Shown here piece by piece: positions 16,783 to 24,736 of a stretch of DNA of 64,000 bases (position 1 is its first letter; every line of letters begins with the position of its first letter). Where the stretch lies: contig NZ_JAFKOJ010000006.1 in the NCBI RefSeq assembly GCF_017303275.1, positions 62,001 to 126,000 on the forward strand, in the 5' to 3' direction. Under the pieces are notes generated by a model. That model saw nothing but the letters and a program-made list of their open reading frames with translations, was not told the DNA's origin and made no database searches. The DNA comes from Bacillus sp. NTK034. Its GTDB lineage: Bacteria > Bacillota > Bacilli > Bacillales > Cytobacillaceae. The position numbers were made by a program, and so were the translations under genes.

Positions 16783-17334
16783 ATGAGCCGCATTCCTTCT
16801 TATAAAGATGAGCAAAACATTAGAGAAAAGCTAAGAGATGTTTCTCTTGAGCATTGGCTGAAGGAGGATTTATTCAGCTTTAACTGGTGGGTGCTGCTGG
16901 CTGCGAGCATTTTGCCGTTTTTTATTTGGTGGAGGCTGGTGGATAAGGGGCGGTTCTTTGAAATACTTGCTTTTGGGCTGCTCTGTGCGATCTTCGCCTG
17001 TTTTCTTGATGTTGTGGGAGTGAACTTTCTTTTGTGGGGTTATCCGGATAAGCTGCTGCATTTTATTCCGCCATTATTGCCTGCAGATTTTGTGGTGATC
17101 CCCATATCGGGCATGCTGATTTATCAGTACTTCAGTACGTGGAAAAGCTATGCCTTTGCAGCCGTAGGCCTTGGAATCATGTTTGCTTATATCTTTGAAC
17201 CGTTATTCAGCTTTTTGAATATGTTTGTCCTTATCAATTGGACTCACACCTCTTCCTTCATCTGTTTTATCCTCTTTTTTCTTGGTGTCCGACTTTTAAT
17301 GCTGTCCTTAAAGCGCGCGGTTGAAAAAAATTAA
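16783..17334 (+). CDS. CBO0543-type membrane protein
   Basis: A 183-residue integral membrane protein with about five helices. The N-terminal amphipathic part contains HWLKEDLFSFNWWVLLAASI, a segment I associate with the CBO0543 family of Firmicutes membrane proteins of unknown function; YQYFSTWKSYAFA near residue 120 also fits. No catalytic residues are visible. Start ATG 16783 lies after GGACAGGTGATAAA. It stands alone between an array and a terminator. Confidence 0.6.
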   Translation: MSRIPSYKDEQNIREKLRDVSLEHWLKEDLFSFNWWVLLAASILPFFIWWRLVDKGRFFEILAFGLLCAIFACFLDVVGVNFLLWGYPDKLLHFIPPLLPADFVVIPISGMLIYQYFSTWKSYAFAAVGLGIMFAYIFEPLFSFLNMFVLINWTHTSSFICFILFFLGVRLLMLSLKRAVEKN

Positions 17335-17336
17335 TA

Positions 17337-17368
17337 AGCGGTCAGCAAAGCTGGCCGCTGTTTTACTG
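17337..17368. terminator. Terminator between converging genes
   Basis: AGCGGTCAGC / GCTGGCCGCT with an AAA loop. TTTT follows on the + strand, and an AT-rich T-run follows on the - strand. Confidence 0.75.
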
Positions 17369-17370
17369 GA

Positions 17371-17640
17371 TTAATAGTCGCAGCTATGGAAACATTTTTT
17401 ACAGCAGCAGAAATGCTTGTGTTCAAATGAGCACTTCTTGCAAGAGCAATGATGAAATTTATGCTCATCAGAGCATTTTTTGCAGGAACATCTTTTATGC
17501 TCATCAGAGCATTTTGTACATGAACAGTGAGGTTTAAAATCGCTGGTGCATTTCTTGCAGCCGTGATGTTCATGTTTGTCTTTCTTTTTGCAGCAGACTT
17601 TCTTCTTGTAATAATATTCTTCAACACAAAATTGGCACAT
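17371..17640 (-). CDS. Cys/His-rich repeat protein
   Basis: An 89-residue protein dominated by Cys, Lys and His. Three to four copies of a unit like CSCKKCSDEHKR run through the C-terminal half (CTKCSDEHK, CKKCSDEHKF, CKKCSFEHKH, then CCCKKCF). The N-terminus has MCQFCVEEYYYKKKVCCKKK. The spacing of CxxC and EH pairs suggests metal binding or heavy cross-linking, as in spore-coat or metallothionein-like proteins; this is inference. The ATG at 17640 has AAAGGAGTG six bases upstream, while an in-frame GTG at 17649 lies inside that ribosome site. Confidence 0.7.
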   Translation of the reverse strand: MCQFCVEEYYYKKKVCCKKKDKHEHHGCKKCTSDFKPHCSCTKCSDEHKRCSCKKCSDEHKFHHCSCKKCSFEHKHFCCCKKCFHSCDY

Positions 17641-17722
17641 GGGATTCACTCCTTTCTCCTACTAATATATGAGGGAAAAAACAGAAGGAGAGAGCCCTTG
17701 TCCATAGTGCTTGAAAATCCGC

Positions 17723-17749
17723 AAAAGCCCCCTCAGTATTTGAGGGGGC
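17723..17749 (-). terminator. Terminator of the swrC-like gene
   Basis: GCCCCCTCA / TGAGGGGGC stem (17727-17749). On the - strand it is followed by TTTT (17726-17723). Confidence 0.8.
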
Positions 17750-17758
17750 GAAAATATG

Positions 17759-20700
17759 TTAATTAACGGTCTCCGGAATCACTTTAACATCACTGCTTTT
17801 CTTTTTCTGCCTTTTCTTCAGCCAGCCAAAGCGGAGACTGGACGTGGTGAACAAGCGGTAAACCGCCGGGATCAGCAGCAGCGTGATAAAGGTCGCAAAC
17901 AGCAGGCCTGAAATAATGACCGTTGCCATCGGCGCCTGGTAGTTGCCCGAAGTTCCCGATGCCAGAGCAAGGGGAAGCATTCCGCCAACCGTTGTCAGAG
18001 TGGTCATGAATATCGGCCGGATCCGGTTTTTGCCTGCTTCCAGAAGTGCATCCTCAACCGAGAAGCCTTCCAGGCGGAGCTGATTCGTACGGTCGATCAG
18101 CAGGATGGCGTTATTGAGCACAATCCCAATCAGCATCACAATTCCCATTCCTGACATTACGCTAAGCTCCATCTGCGTCAGGAACAAACCGAGAATGACG
18201 CCGACGATGGTCATCGGTATAACAGACATGACGATCAGCGGGTGGCCAAGGTGGTTAAATTGGACAGCCATCACAAGGTATACAAGGAAAATCGCAATCG
18301 CTAAAACAAACACCATATCCATGATTAATTCCTGCTGCTGTTCAATATCTCCGGCAGCTGCCACACTATAGCCAGCAGGGGCTTCAAAATCATTGATCAG
18401 CTTTTGGACATCCCGGTTCACGGCACCTAGGTCCTTGCCTTCAATATCAGCTGAAATGGAGATGAAGCGCTCCCCGTCATGATGGGGAATTTCATTTGGT
18501 GTATCTACACTCTTCAATTCAATGAAGGAAGATAATGCTTTCTCGCCCTGGGCAGTTGGAACCTTTAAATTCAGCAGATCTGACTTGGAATCTGTTTTCT
18601 CAGCCCATTTCAAGGCAAGCGGCACATTTTCTTCGTTCATGGCCATTTCCCCGACAGGCATTTCCATGAATGCCTGCTCAATAAACTGCCTGATTTGCAG
18701 CTGGGTTAAGCCTGCCTTTTCAATCGCTTCTTCATTTAAAACAACAACCTGTTCCTCTGATGTGCGCTCCATCGAGTTGGTCACACCGACGATGCCGTCA
18801 ATCATTTCGAGCTCCTCTGTAAAATCTCCGGTAAGCTTCTGCAGATCTGCAAAATCTTCGCCCATAATATTAACTTGGACCGGTGATCCCCCGCCAGCCG
18901 ACATCGCACTCTGGACATTTTCAACCGGGAGGGTATCAGACAGGCTGCGAAGTTCTTTCATAATGTCTTCATTGACATCTTTTTGCTCTCTTGTAATGTC
19001 ATCGCCCTTTGTCATATTAATGATCGTATAGAACATGCCGCCGCTGTCCATGACATAATTTGACTCTACATCTTCAATCGATTGCAGTTTCTGATTGATT
19101 CCTTGAGCGATGTCTTCTTTATCTTCAATGGAAATACCCGTTTCGAGGTCAACCATCAGCTCTGTGTAACGGTTAAACATATCGGGCATAATCGTCATCG
19201 GAATTTTCGTCACAAGTGTTAATGAACCGGCAAACATCAGGAAGAAAATCGCTATAACCGCAAAACTGTACCGCTTTTTCCGGATGGTCCAGGCCACAAT
19301 ATGGCTATAGAGGCGCATAATCGGCCCTTCTTTGCGCTCCTTCTTCGGCTTGCGGAGCATCAGCATTTTTTCCGAAAGAGATGGAATCAAAGTAAACGAG
19401 ACGACAACCGAACTGATGAGTGTAATGGCTACAACAGCAGACAGCATGATCATGAATGTGCCCACATCACCGCCTATCAGGCCAATGGGCAGGAATACAA
19501 CAATGGTTGTCAGCATCGAAGCAATAACTGCTGATGAAACCTCTTTCGTACCTTCCAAAACGGACTCCAGCCTGCCAAGTCCCTGTTCCTTCTTTCGATA
19601 GATGGATTCAATGATAACAATCGAAGAATCCACCATCATCCCGATCCCCAGACCGAGCCCAATCAGTGTCAGGATATTAAAGCTGTAATCAAAAACCCAC
19701 ATCGCCGTAAACGTCAGCAGGATGGAAGTTGGGATCGACAGGCCGATGATAAAGGTGGCCCTTACATTCCTTAAAAAGATCAGCAGAATTGCAATGGCAA
19801 TGACGCCGCCAGTTAAAATGTTGCCGGTCACGCCATCAATGGATTCCTGCACATAATCTGCCTGTGCCACCATTTCGTTCAGTTCAAAGCCTTTTACAAG
19901 TCCGTCTTCGCGGATGTTTTTCACTTCATCGCGAACCGCGGCTGCCATTTCAATTTGCGTGGCATCTGCAGCACGGCCAACCTGGACAAAAATGAAATCC
20001 TTCGTTCCATTTTTCCAGACGAATGATGAGCTTTCGATCGGCTGAAATTGAACATCTGCAACATCTTTCAGATCGGCAAACCCGTTTTGTGAGGGGATTT
20101 TAATATTCTGTACATCCTCCACATTTTCAAGCTTCGTATTCCAGCGGAGGGAAGGAGAGCTGTCATCACTGCTGAGTTCTCCCAGTGTGGCTTCGCTGTT
20201 AACCTGCTGAATCGCACCGATCACAGCGGCGGCATCCAGCCCTTTTTCAGCCAATTTGCTGCGGTCCATTTCAATGATTACCTCATGCTCCTGAACCCCT
20301 GCAAGCGATACGTCGCGGACTTCCGGCAATGCCTCCAGGCGCGGTTCAAGAACCTTTTTGGCAAAAGCGGTCATCTCCTCCATGCTGCCGCCTGATACAT
20401 CCATATAGAATTCAAAGCTTTGCGTGGTCCCATACTGGCCCGAAGTGACATCCGTGATCGCGGCATTTTCCCCTTTAGCGGCGGTCGCAGCGGTTTCTAC
20501 TACTTTAAATAGATCGTCGCCCCGGCCCTGTTCAAATGTAACTTGAAGTGAGCTCCGTCCGATCGCCGATGTGGAGTCAACCGATTCCACTCCCTCAATC
20601 CCCCTGATTTGCTGCTCCAAGGGGTTGGTGATCGATCGCTCCACTTCAATAGCTGCCATTTCACCGGCACTGATTTCCACATAAGCGCCATCCATCGTTA

Positions 20701-20818
20701 CCGGAGGCATCAGCTCTTTATCCAATTCGATAATGGAAAAGCTGCCTATGGCCAAAATCAGCACCGTCATAAGGGCAACCAGAATCTTTCTCTGCACAAT
20801 CATTTTTAATAATTTCAT
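17759..20818 (-). CDS. swrC: RND efflux permease, SwrC (YerP)-like
   Basis: About 1019 residues with the two-fold RND layout: helix 1 at the N-terminus, a large extracytoplasmic loop, six helices (about 330-520), a second loop, and six C-terminal helices (about 850-1000). The segments GLGLGIGMMVDSSIVIIESIYRKKE and GIVLNNAILLIDRTNQLR correspond to the proton-relay and family motifs. SwrC in B. subtilis gives surfactin self-resistance and aids swarming; the substrate here is not known. The ATG at 20818 is favoured over 20824 because AGGAGA directly abuts the latter. No adaptor gene is next to it, as is normal in Gram-positives. Confidence 0.88.
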   Translation of the reverse strand: MKLLKMIVQRKILVALMTVLILAIGSFSIIELDKELMPPVTMDGAYVEISAGEMAAIEVERSITNPLEQQIRGIEGVESVDSTSAIGRSSLQVTFEQGRGDDLFKVVETAATAAKGENAAITDVTSGQYGTTQSFEFYMDVSGGSMEEMTAFAKKVLEPRLEALPEVRDVSLAGVQEHEVIIEMDRSKLAEKGLDAAAVIGAIQQVNSEATLGELSSDDSSPSLRWNTKLENVEDVQNIKIPSQNGFADLKDVADVQFQPIESSSFVWKNGTKDFIFVQVGRAADATQIEMAAAVRDEVKNIREDGLVKGFELNEMVAQADYVQESIDGVTGNILTGGVIAIAILLIFLRNVRATFIIGLSIPTSILLTFTAMWVFDYSFNILTLIGLGLGIGMMVDSSIVIIESIYRKKEQGLGRLESVLEGTKEVSSAVIASMLTTIVVFLPIGLIGGDVGTFMIMLSAVVAITLISSVVVSFTLIPSLSEKMLMLRKPKKERKEGPIMRLYSHIVAWTIRKKRYSFAVIAIFFLMFAGSLTLVTKIPMTIMPDMFNRYTELMVDLETGISIEDKEDIAQGINQKLQSIEDVESNYVMDSGGMFYTIINMTKGDDITREQKDVNEDIMKELRSLSDTLPVENVQSAMSAGGGSPVQVNIMGEDFADLQKLTGDFTEELEMIDGIVGVTNSMERTSEEQVVVLNEEAIEKAGLTQLQIRQFIEQAFMEMPVGEMAMNEENVPLALKWAEKTDSKSDLLNLKVPTAQGEKALSSFIELKSVDTPNEIPHHDGERFISISADIEGKDLGAVNRDVQKLINDFEAPAGYSVAAAGDIEQQQELIMDMVFVLAIAIFLVYLVMAVQFNHLGHPLIVMSVIPMTIVGVILGLFLTQMELSVMSGMGIVMLIGIVLNNAILLIDRTNQLRLEGFSVEDALLEAGKNRIRPIFMTTLTTVGGMLPLALASGTSGNYQAPMATVIISGLLFATFITLLLIPAVYRLFTTSSLRFGWLKKRQKKKSSDVKVIPETVN

Positions 20819-21082
20819 AAACATTCTCCTAACTCCCTAATAGTGAAAATTTGCACCCAAGATCTAATTATACAGAGGAAAATAGGTATTAATAACTACT
20901 ACTTCTTTAATTTTCCAATAATTCGTCCGACCTAATTCGCCAAAATATGATCTTGTTTGCAGGAAAAACTTAACAATTATTACAGATACTATCTTAACCG
21001 GGAATAACGAGAGTCATAACGAGCCAGAGACATATCTTGGCATCGGACTTAAGGCTGAGAAGAAGGGGGACGGGGATTAAAT

Positions 21083-21185
21083 ACGAAAATGTGGAGCGAA
21101 GGGAGAAAATGGTAGTTAATCGTCCATATTAACAACGAAAATTTAGAGATAAATAGAAACAGCAGTTAACCGTCCAGCAAACAAA
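21083..21185. repeat. Tandem array F, about 52-bp period
   Basis: ACGAAAAT at 21083 and 21135 (52 bases apart), and GTTAATCGTCCA / GTTAACCGTCCA at 21115 and 21165. Two imperfect units. Confidence 0.65.
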
Positions 21186-21217
21186 AAACCTCATCCATTG
21201 CCTATAAACCTCCCAAA

Positions 21218-21245
21218 ATGACAATCCCAATCAATGTGTTATACT
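21218..21245 (+). promoter_or_regulatory. Probable promoter of the cobalamin-sensor operon
   Basis: ATGACA (21218-21223) and TATACT (21240-21245) with a 16-base spacer, about 40 bases before the first gene. I see no sigma-B-type promoter here. Confidence 0.5.
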
Positions 21246-21284
21246 TAATAAAGCCAGAAAACTCCCAAAATTGGAGGAGAGTTC

Positions 21285-21590
21285 ATGTACACCGTTTTTT
21301 CAACATTTGACGTTCCCGATGACAAGTCGGAAGAAGTCATTCGCATATATAAAAATCGCTCACGGTCAGTCGACCAGGCGGAGGGGTTTATCGATTTCCT
21401 GCTGCTGCAGAATGATAAGCGCGCCGGTGAACTGACCGTTCAGCTCATCTTTGATACAAAGGAAAACTATTTAAACTGGGTTCGGAGTGAGGATTTTAAG
21501 AGAATCCATGATTTAGAGAAAAAGTATCCGGATCAGGAATTGGCTGCAGTGGTTCCAAAAGTGACGCAATATAAGGTGGTGGCTAAGTGA
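21285..21590 (+). CDS. IsdG/ABM-fold monooxygenase-like protein
   Basis: A 101-residue dimeric alpha-beta-barrel protein of the antibiotic-biosynthesis-monooxygenase superfamily, near the heme-degrading IsdG/HmoA group. The central RSRSVDQAEGFIDFLLL and the NYLNWVRSEDFKRIH stretch match. W65 and H75 align with the catalytic Trp and His of IsdG, but the N-terminal Asn of that triad is replaced (S6/T7), so heme cleavage is uncertain. GGAGGAG precedes the ATG. It is first in a four-gene operon with a cobalamin sensor, and its stop overlaps the next start. Confidence 0.75.
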   Translation: MYTVFSTFDVPDDKSEEVIRIYKNRSRSVDQAEGFIDFLLLQNDKRAGELTVQLIFDTKENYLNWVRSEDFKRIHDLEKKYPDQELAAVVPKVTQYKVVAK

Positions 21591-21952
21591 ACTATGAAAA
21601 GATCGTAAACAATGTTACCGAAAAGATCTATGAACGGGAGCCTTCCCTGCTGGATCGGTTTGGGGAACAAGGAAAAGAGAAGTGCCGCGAAGATAACCAT
21701 CATCATATGAAGCATCTCGAGACAGCGTATGAGCTGGACCAATCTGCTTTTTTCACTGATTATGCCGTCTGGCTTGATGGCATTTTAAAGAAGCATGGGA
21801 TGAAGACCAAGCATCTGATCGACAATTTCGAAATCATTCAAGCTGTGCTGGCTGATGATACAGGTTCTGCTGAGAAGGCAGAAAAGTTTCATCTTTATCT
21901 GGCTGAAGCTATTGCTCTTTTGAAAGGTGAACCTGTGAAGGGAGGAGTGTAA
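21587..21952 (+). CDS. His-rich helical protein of the cobalamin-sensor operon
   Basis: A 121-residue all-helical protein I cannot assign to a named family. It has a striking CREDNHHHMKHLETAYEL segment (33-50) followed by FFTDYAVWLDGILKKHGM and KHLIDNFEIIQAVL. The clustered His/Cys could hold a metal or tetrapyrrole; that is speculation. The GTG start overlaps the previous stop (GTGA) with AAGGTGG upstream. Only one base separates its stop from the next ATG, so it may be a subunit or domain partner of the B12-binding protein. I have a faint impression that related sequences are fused to B12 domains elsewhere; this needs a search. Confidence 0.6.
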   Translation: MNYEKIVNNVTEKIYEREPSLLDRFGEQGKEKCREDNHHHMKHLETAYELDQSAFFTDYAVWLDGILKKHGMKTKHLIDNFEIIQAVLADDTGSAEKAEKFHLYLAEAIALLKGEPVKGGV

Positions 21953-21953
21953 G

Positions 21954-22598
21954 ATGAACCAGGCTGAAACACTCGCTTCCCTGCTGCTGGAAGGCAATTC
22001 TGCAAAAGTTTGGGAAACCATTCAAAAGCACCCGCAGCTATCGCGTCTCGAAGTTTATCAAAATTTGATTACACCCGCGATGCAACATATCGGCATTTTA
22101 TGGGAGACAAATCAGATCACAGTGGCAGACGAACATTTGGCAACAGCTACATGTGATTTTGTGCTCTCAAAACTCGCTTACCAGCGGGAAAAAAGACAAT
22201 CAAGCCAAAAAGCCATGTTTCTATGCCTGGATGGGGAACAGCATTATATTGGCCTGAAAATGGTCAACAGCCTTTTTGAAGAGCATGGCTGGGAAACGAA
22301 GTATTTTGGCCCGAGCCTGCCTTTGGAATATGCGCTGAAAACGGCAAAAGACTGGAAGCCAAGCGTAATCGGACTTTCGGTCAGCATTGTCTATCACCTG
22401 CCGAAGCTGAAGGAATATGCAGAAGCATTTGCCAAACTGCCGCATAAGCCGTCGGTTCTTCTTGGCGGGCGTTTAGCAGGGAAGTATGACCTGCTTCCTT
22501 ATTGCTCCGATCATACAGTCATTCTGAAGAATTTGCCTGAAACAATGGAATGGCTGCAAAACTATGAAGCGGGGGGACAGCAAAATGCAATTTTTTGA
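21954..22598 (+). CDS. Stand-alone CarH-like cobalamin-binding photosensor
   Basis: A 214-residue protein with a helical-bundle domain (about 1-80) and a Rossmann-like B12-binding domain (about 84-205). The bundle has W50 followed by nine residues and E60-H61, the Wx9EH signature of CarH-type light sensors, where the Trp caps the adenosyl group. The B12 domain has E95-x-H97-x-x-G100 (base-off ligand His), S144-x-V146 and GG at 171-172, matching the CarH-type motif order. There is no DNA-binding domain, unlike CarH or LitR. The residue after W50 is Glu, not the His that forms the bis-His photoproduct in Thermus CarH. The ATG has GGGAGGAG upstream. The gene overlaps the PAS-STAS gene by 14 bases. 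Confidence 0.8.
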   Translation: MNQAETLASLLLEGNSAKVWETIQKHPQLSRLEVYQNLITPAMQHIGILWETNQITVADEHLATATCDFVLSKLAYQREKRQSSQKAMFLCLDGEQHYIGLKMVNSLFEEHGWETKYFGPSLPLEYALKTAKDWKPSVIGLSVSIVYHLPKLKEYAEAFAKLPHKPSVLLGGRLAGKYDLLPYCSDHTVILKNLPETMEWLQNYEAGGQQNAIF

Positions 22599-23370
22599 TC
22601 AGCCGCTTCCGCTTGCTTTTTTAAAAGCTGACAGGAACGGAAAAATAGTTAGCTATTCCGCCATAGCACGTGAAAGCTTTGACCTGAGCGAGGGGCATTT
22701 AAAAGGCATAATTGATGAGGAGAGCATCGAAAAGCTGATTCAGTACAGCAGGGAGCCAGGACTGGATCCCGTGAAGCTGGAACTGAATATGAAGACCAGA
22801 GAAACATCGCTATCTTTATTTGAGGTCCATATTCAATGGGACAGTGAGGACTATGCCAATATGCTGTTTCTGCCAAAAGACAGCTCAAATGAAGGCTTGA
22901 TGGATAAACTGATGCAGCTGCAGCAGCGCCTGTCCTCAACCGACTTTGAACTTCTGGAGAAAAAAGAAGAGCTGGAGCAGGTGCTGATCCGCTTGAATCA
23001 ATTGTCCGGGCCGTTTATTCCACTGTCGGAAACTCTTTGCCTCATACCTTTATTTGGGGATATTACAGCAGATAAAATAAACGTTATTTCCGAAAGCTGT
23101 CTTAAAGCTGTTTTTGCCGGCGAATATGATGAGATTCTCTTTGACCTTACAGCGGTTGGGGAAATTGAAGGAAAAGGCATTGAGAAATTCACCCAGCTGA
23201 TTAAAACGCTGAACTTCATGACAGGCAGCATCATCAAATTGATCGGCATTAAGCCAAACCTGGCGAAAGTGCTGAATAACTATAAGCTGGATGAATGGGT
23301 GCAGATCGATCAATCCCTAAAGCAAGTGTTAAATGTCTATTTCAATCGGAATGAGTTAGGGGCCTCTTAG
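22585..23370 (+). CDS. PAS-STAS protein (RsbR-like)
   Basis: About 261 residues. The first 100 resemble a PAS domain (PLAFLKADRNGKIVSYSAIA), a coiled-coil linker follows (about 110-135, LEKKEELEQVLIRLNQLS), and the C-terminal 115 residues are a STAS domain (IPLFGDITADKINVISES, EILFDLTAVGEIEGKGIEKF, IKLIGIKPNLAKVL). The layout is that of stressosome RsbR paralogues and YtvA. At the RsbR phospho-threonine sites it reads GDITADK for GxIDTERA and GEIEGKG for VIDTMVA, so the second Thr is lost. The ATG at 22585 has GGGGGG seven bases upstream. It is the likely output of the cobalamin sensor. Confidence 0.75.
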   Translation: MQFFDQPLPLAFLKADRNGKIVSYSAIARESFDLSEGHLKGIIDEESIEKLIQYSREPGLDPVKLELNMKTRETSLSLFEVHIQWDSEDYANMLFLPKDSSNEGLMDKLMQLQQRLSSTDFELLEKKEELEQVLIRLNQLSGPFIPLSETLCLIPLFGDITADKINVISESCLKAVFAGEYDEILFDLTAVGEIEGKGIEKFTQLIKTLNFMTGSIIKLIGIKPNLAKVLNNYKLDEWVQIDQSLKQVLNVYFNRNELGAS

Positions 23371-23385
23371 GAGGTCTTTTTTTTT
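23361..23385 (+). terminator. Terminator of the cobalamin-sensor operon
   Basis: GGCCTC / GAGGTC (one G-T pair), loop TTAG, T9. It starts within the last codons of the STAS gene. Confidence 0.7.
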
Positions 23386-23410
23386 CAAAATTTCCAAATG
23401 CGAAATAGTT

Positions 23411-23439
23411 TGACAATTACCTCATTTAAAATCATGATA
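23411..23439 (+). promoter_or_regulatory. Possible promoter of the BenE-like gene
   Basis: TTGACA at about 23412 followed after 17 bases by CATGAT, a weak -10. Confidence 0.4.
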
Positions 23440-23474
23440 GTAAGTAAAATAATTGGAAGTCGGGGGCAGAAAAA

Positions 23475-24680
23475 ATGGGTTTGCCGAAGGAAAGGCATAG
23501 CGGATACAGTCAAGGAGTACAGAAGGGTTCGTTCATAAGAGATCTGACAGCGGAGAACATTTCATCTGGAATCATTGCAAGCACACTAGTTATGACGGGG
23601 CCGGCCCTGATCATTTTACAGGCTGCGTCAGCAGGGGGATTTAATGACCAGCAGACGATTAACTGGATGTTTGCGGTTTATTTTTTCGGGGGTGTCTACA
23701 GCATCCTCCTCCCGCTTTTATATAGGATTCCCATCACAGGAGGGCATTCGATTACTGGAGCGGCCTTTTTAGCGACTGTGACTGCCCAATATTCGTATCC
23801 TGAACTGATAGGCGGGTATGTGATGTCCGGGCTGCTGATTTTTCTGGTCGGCATTTCTGGGCTGTTTACTAAAATCATTGGCTGGGTGCCGAAAGAAGTC
23901 ATCGCATCCATGCTTGGCGGATTGGTTGCCGGCTATGTCGTGAAGCTCGTACCGGCCATTCAGGAAATGCCTGTTGCCGGGGGAGCGGCTTTAATCAGTT
24001 TTCTGCTTTTTACGAGATATGTGAAGAAGTTCCCGCCTGTACTTGCGGCCGTTGCAGTTGCCTTTGCAGTCTTGTATTTGACAGCTGATTTAAATCCGGC
24101 TAAAGAGATTGCCTATTTCCTGCCGTCTATCCAAATGCCGGAATTCAGCTGGATGGGGCTTGTGACGATTGCCCTGCCGCTCGCGCTGCTGATACTGAGC
24201 AATGATGCTGCACCAGGAATCGGGGCACTGGAAAGCGAGGATTTCAAGCCGCCAATTCGTAAAATCGTCTCATCAAGCGGCGTCTTCTCCGTGATTACCA
24301 GCTTCTTTGGCGGCCAGTGTGCCAATATCGCCGGCATGATGAGCGCCATCTGTGCCGGACCGGATTCAGGCCACAGGGAGAAAAGGTATATGGGAGCTGT
24401 TGTTTCAGGCGCGATTACGATAGTCTTCGGCATATTTGCATGGAAAATCGTGCCCTTTATCCAATCGCTTCCGCAGGCATTCGTTTCATTGCTGGCCGGG
24501 TTCGCCCTGATTGGCGTCCTCCATTCAAGCCTGCAATTGGGCTTCTCCGAAAACCGTTTGCGGTTAAGCGCACTCGCAGCCTTCATCGTCACCCTATCAG
24601 GCGTAAGCTTTCTGCATATCAGCGCTCCCGTTTGGGGACTCATCGCCGGGGCGTTATTGGCTCGGACGGTAGAAAGATAA
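23475..24680 (+). CDS. BenE family transporter
   Basis: A 401-residue carrier with about 12 membrane helices of the BenE (benzoate/H+ symporter) family. It shows LTAENISSGIIASTLVMTGPAL at the N-terminus, IPITGGHSITGAAFLATV (third helix, G-H-S-x-T-G-A) and SNDAAPGIGALES, then GGQCANIAGMMSAICAGPDSG, the family substrate-site segments. No aromatic degradation genes lie nearby, so benzoate itself is not implied. The ATG lies behind GGGGGCAGAAAA. The short interspersed repeat follows its stop codon directly. Confidence 0.82.
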   Translation: MGLPKERHSGYSQGVQKGSFIRDLTAENISSGIIASTLVMTGPALIILQAASAGGFNDQQTINWMFAVYFFGGVYSILLPLLYRIPITGGHSITGAAFLATVTAQYSYPELIGGYVMSGLLIFLVGISGLFTKIIGWVPKEVIASMLGGLVAGYVVKLVPAIQEMPVAGGAALISFLLFTRYVKKFPPVLAAVAVAFAVLYLTADLNPAKEIAYFLPSIQMPEFSWMGLVTIALPLALLILSNDAAPGIGALESEDFKPPIRKIVSSSGVFSVITSFFGGQCANIAGMMSAICAGPDSGHREKRYMGAVVSGAITIVFGIFAWKIVPFIQSLPQAFVSLLAGFALIGVLHSSLQLGFSENRLRLSALAAFIVTLSGVSFLHISAPVWGLIAGALLARTVER

Positions 24681-24682
24681 AT

Positions 24683-24712
24683 GGTGACAGGCACCACCCG
24701 AAATTTGTCGAA
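24683..24712. repeat. Interspersed repeat, short form (copy 2)
   Basis: GGTGACAGGCACC then ACCCGAAATTTGTCGAA, two differences from the copy at 5959. It begins three bases after the BenE stop. Confidence 0.7.
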
Positions 24713-24736
24713 AGTATCAGAAGAGGTGTTAATAGA

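Larger units (their letters stand above)
20825..21284. other. Long divergent intergenic region
   Basis: 460 bases without a gene between the swrC-like gene and the photosensor operon. It holds array F and, at its right end, the probable operon promoter. Confidence 0.6.

Noticed and set aside
16419..16786. Small open frames in the gap after the TipA-like gene
   Set aside because: They arise in overlapping frames of the degenerate ATTGCGCC repeat, have no ribosome sites and are low-complexity.
17331..17627. Alternative frame on the - strand overlapping the Cys/His repeat gene
   Set aside because: It is a shadow produced by the repeats; the true frame has the ribosome site and Cys periodicity.
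20824..21284. Cobalamin riboswitch before the B12-sensor operon
   Set aside because: No B12-box-like sequence seen in the region; the gap is taken up by array F and a plain promoter.
24317..24736. Upstream extension of the MazG-like frame into the BenE gene
   Set aside because: It overlaps the well-supported transporter frame. A TTG start with a ribosome site at 24737 explains the real gene.
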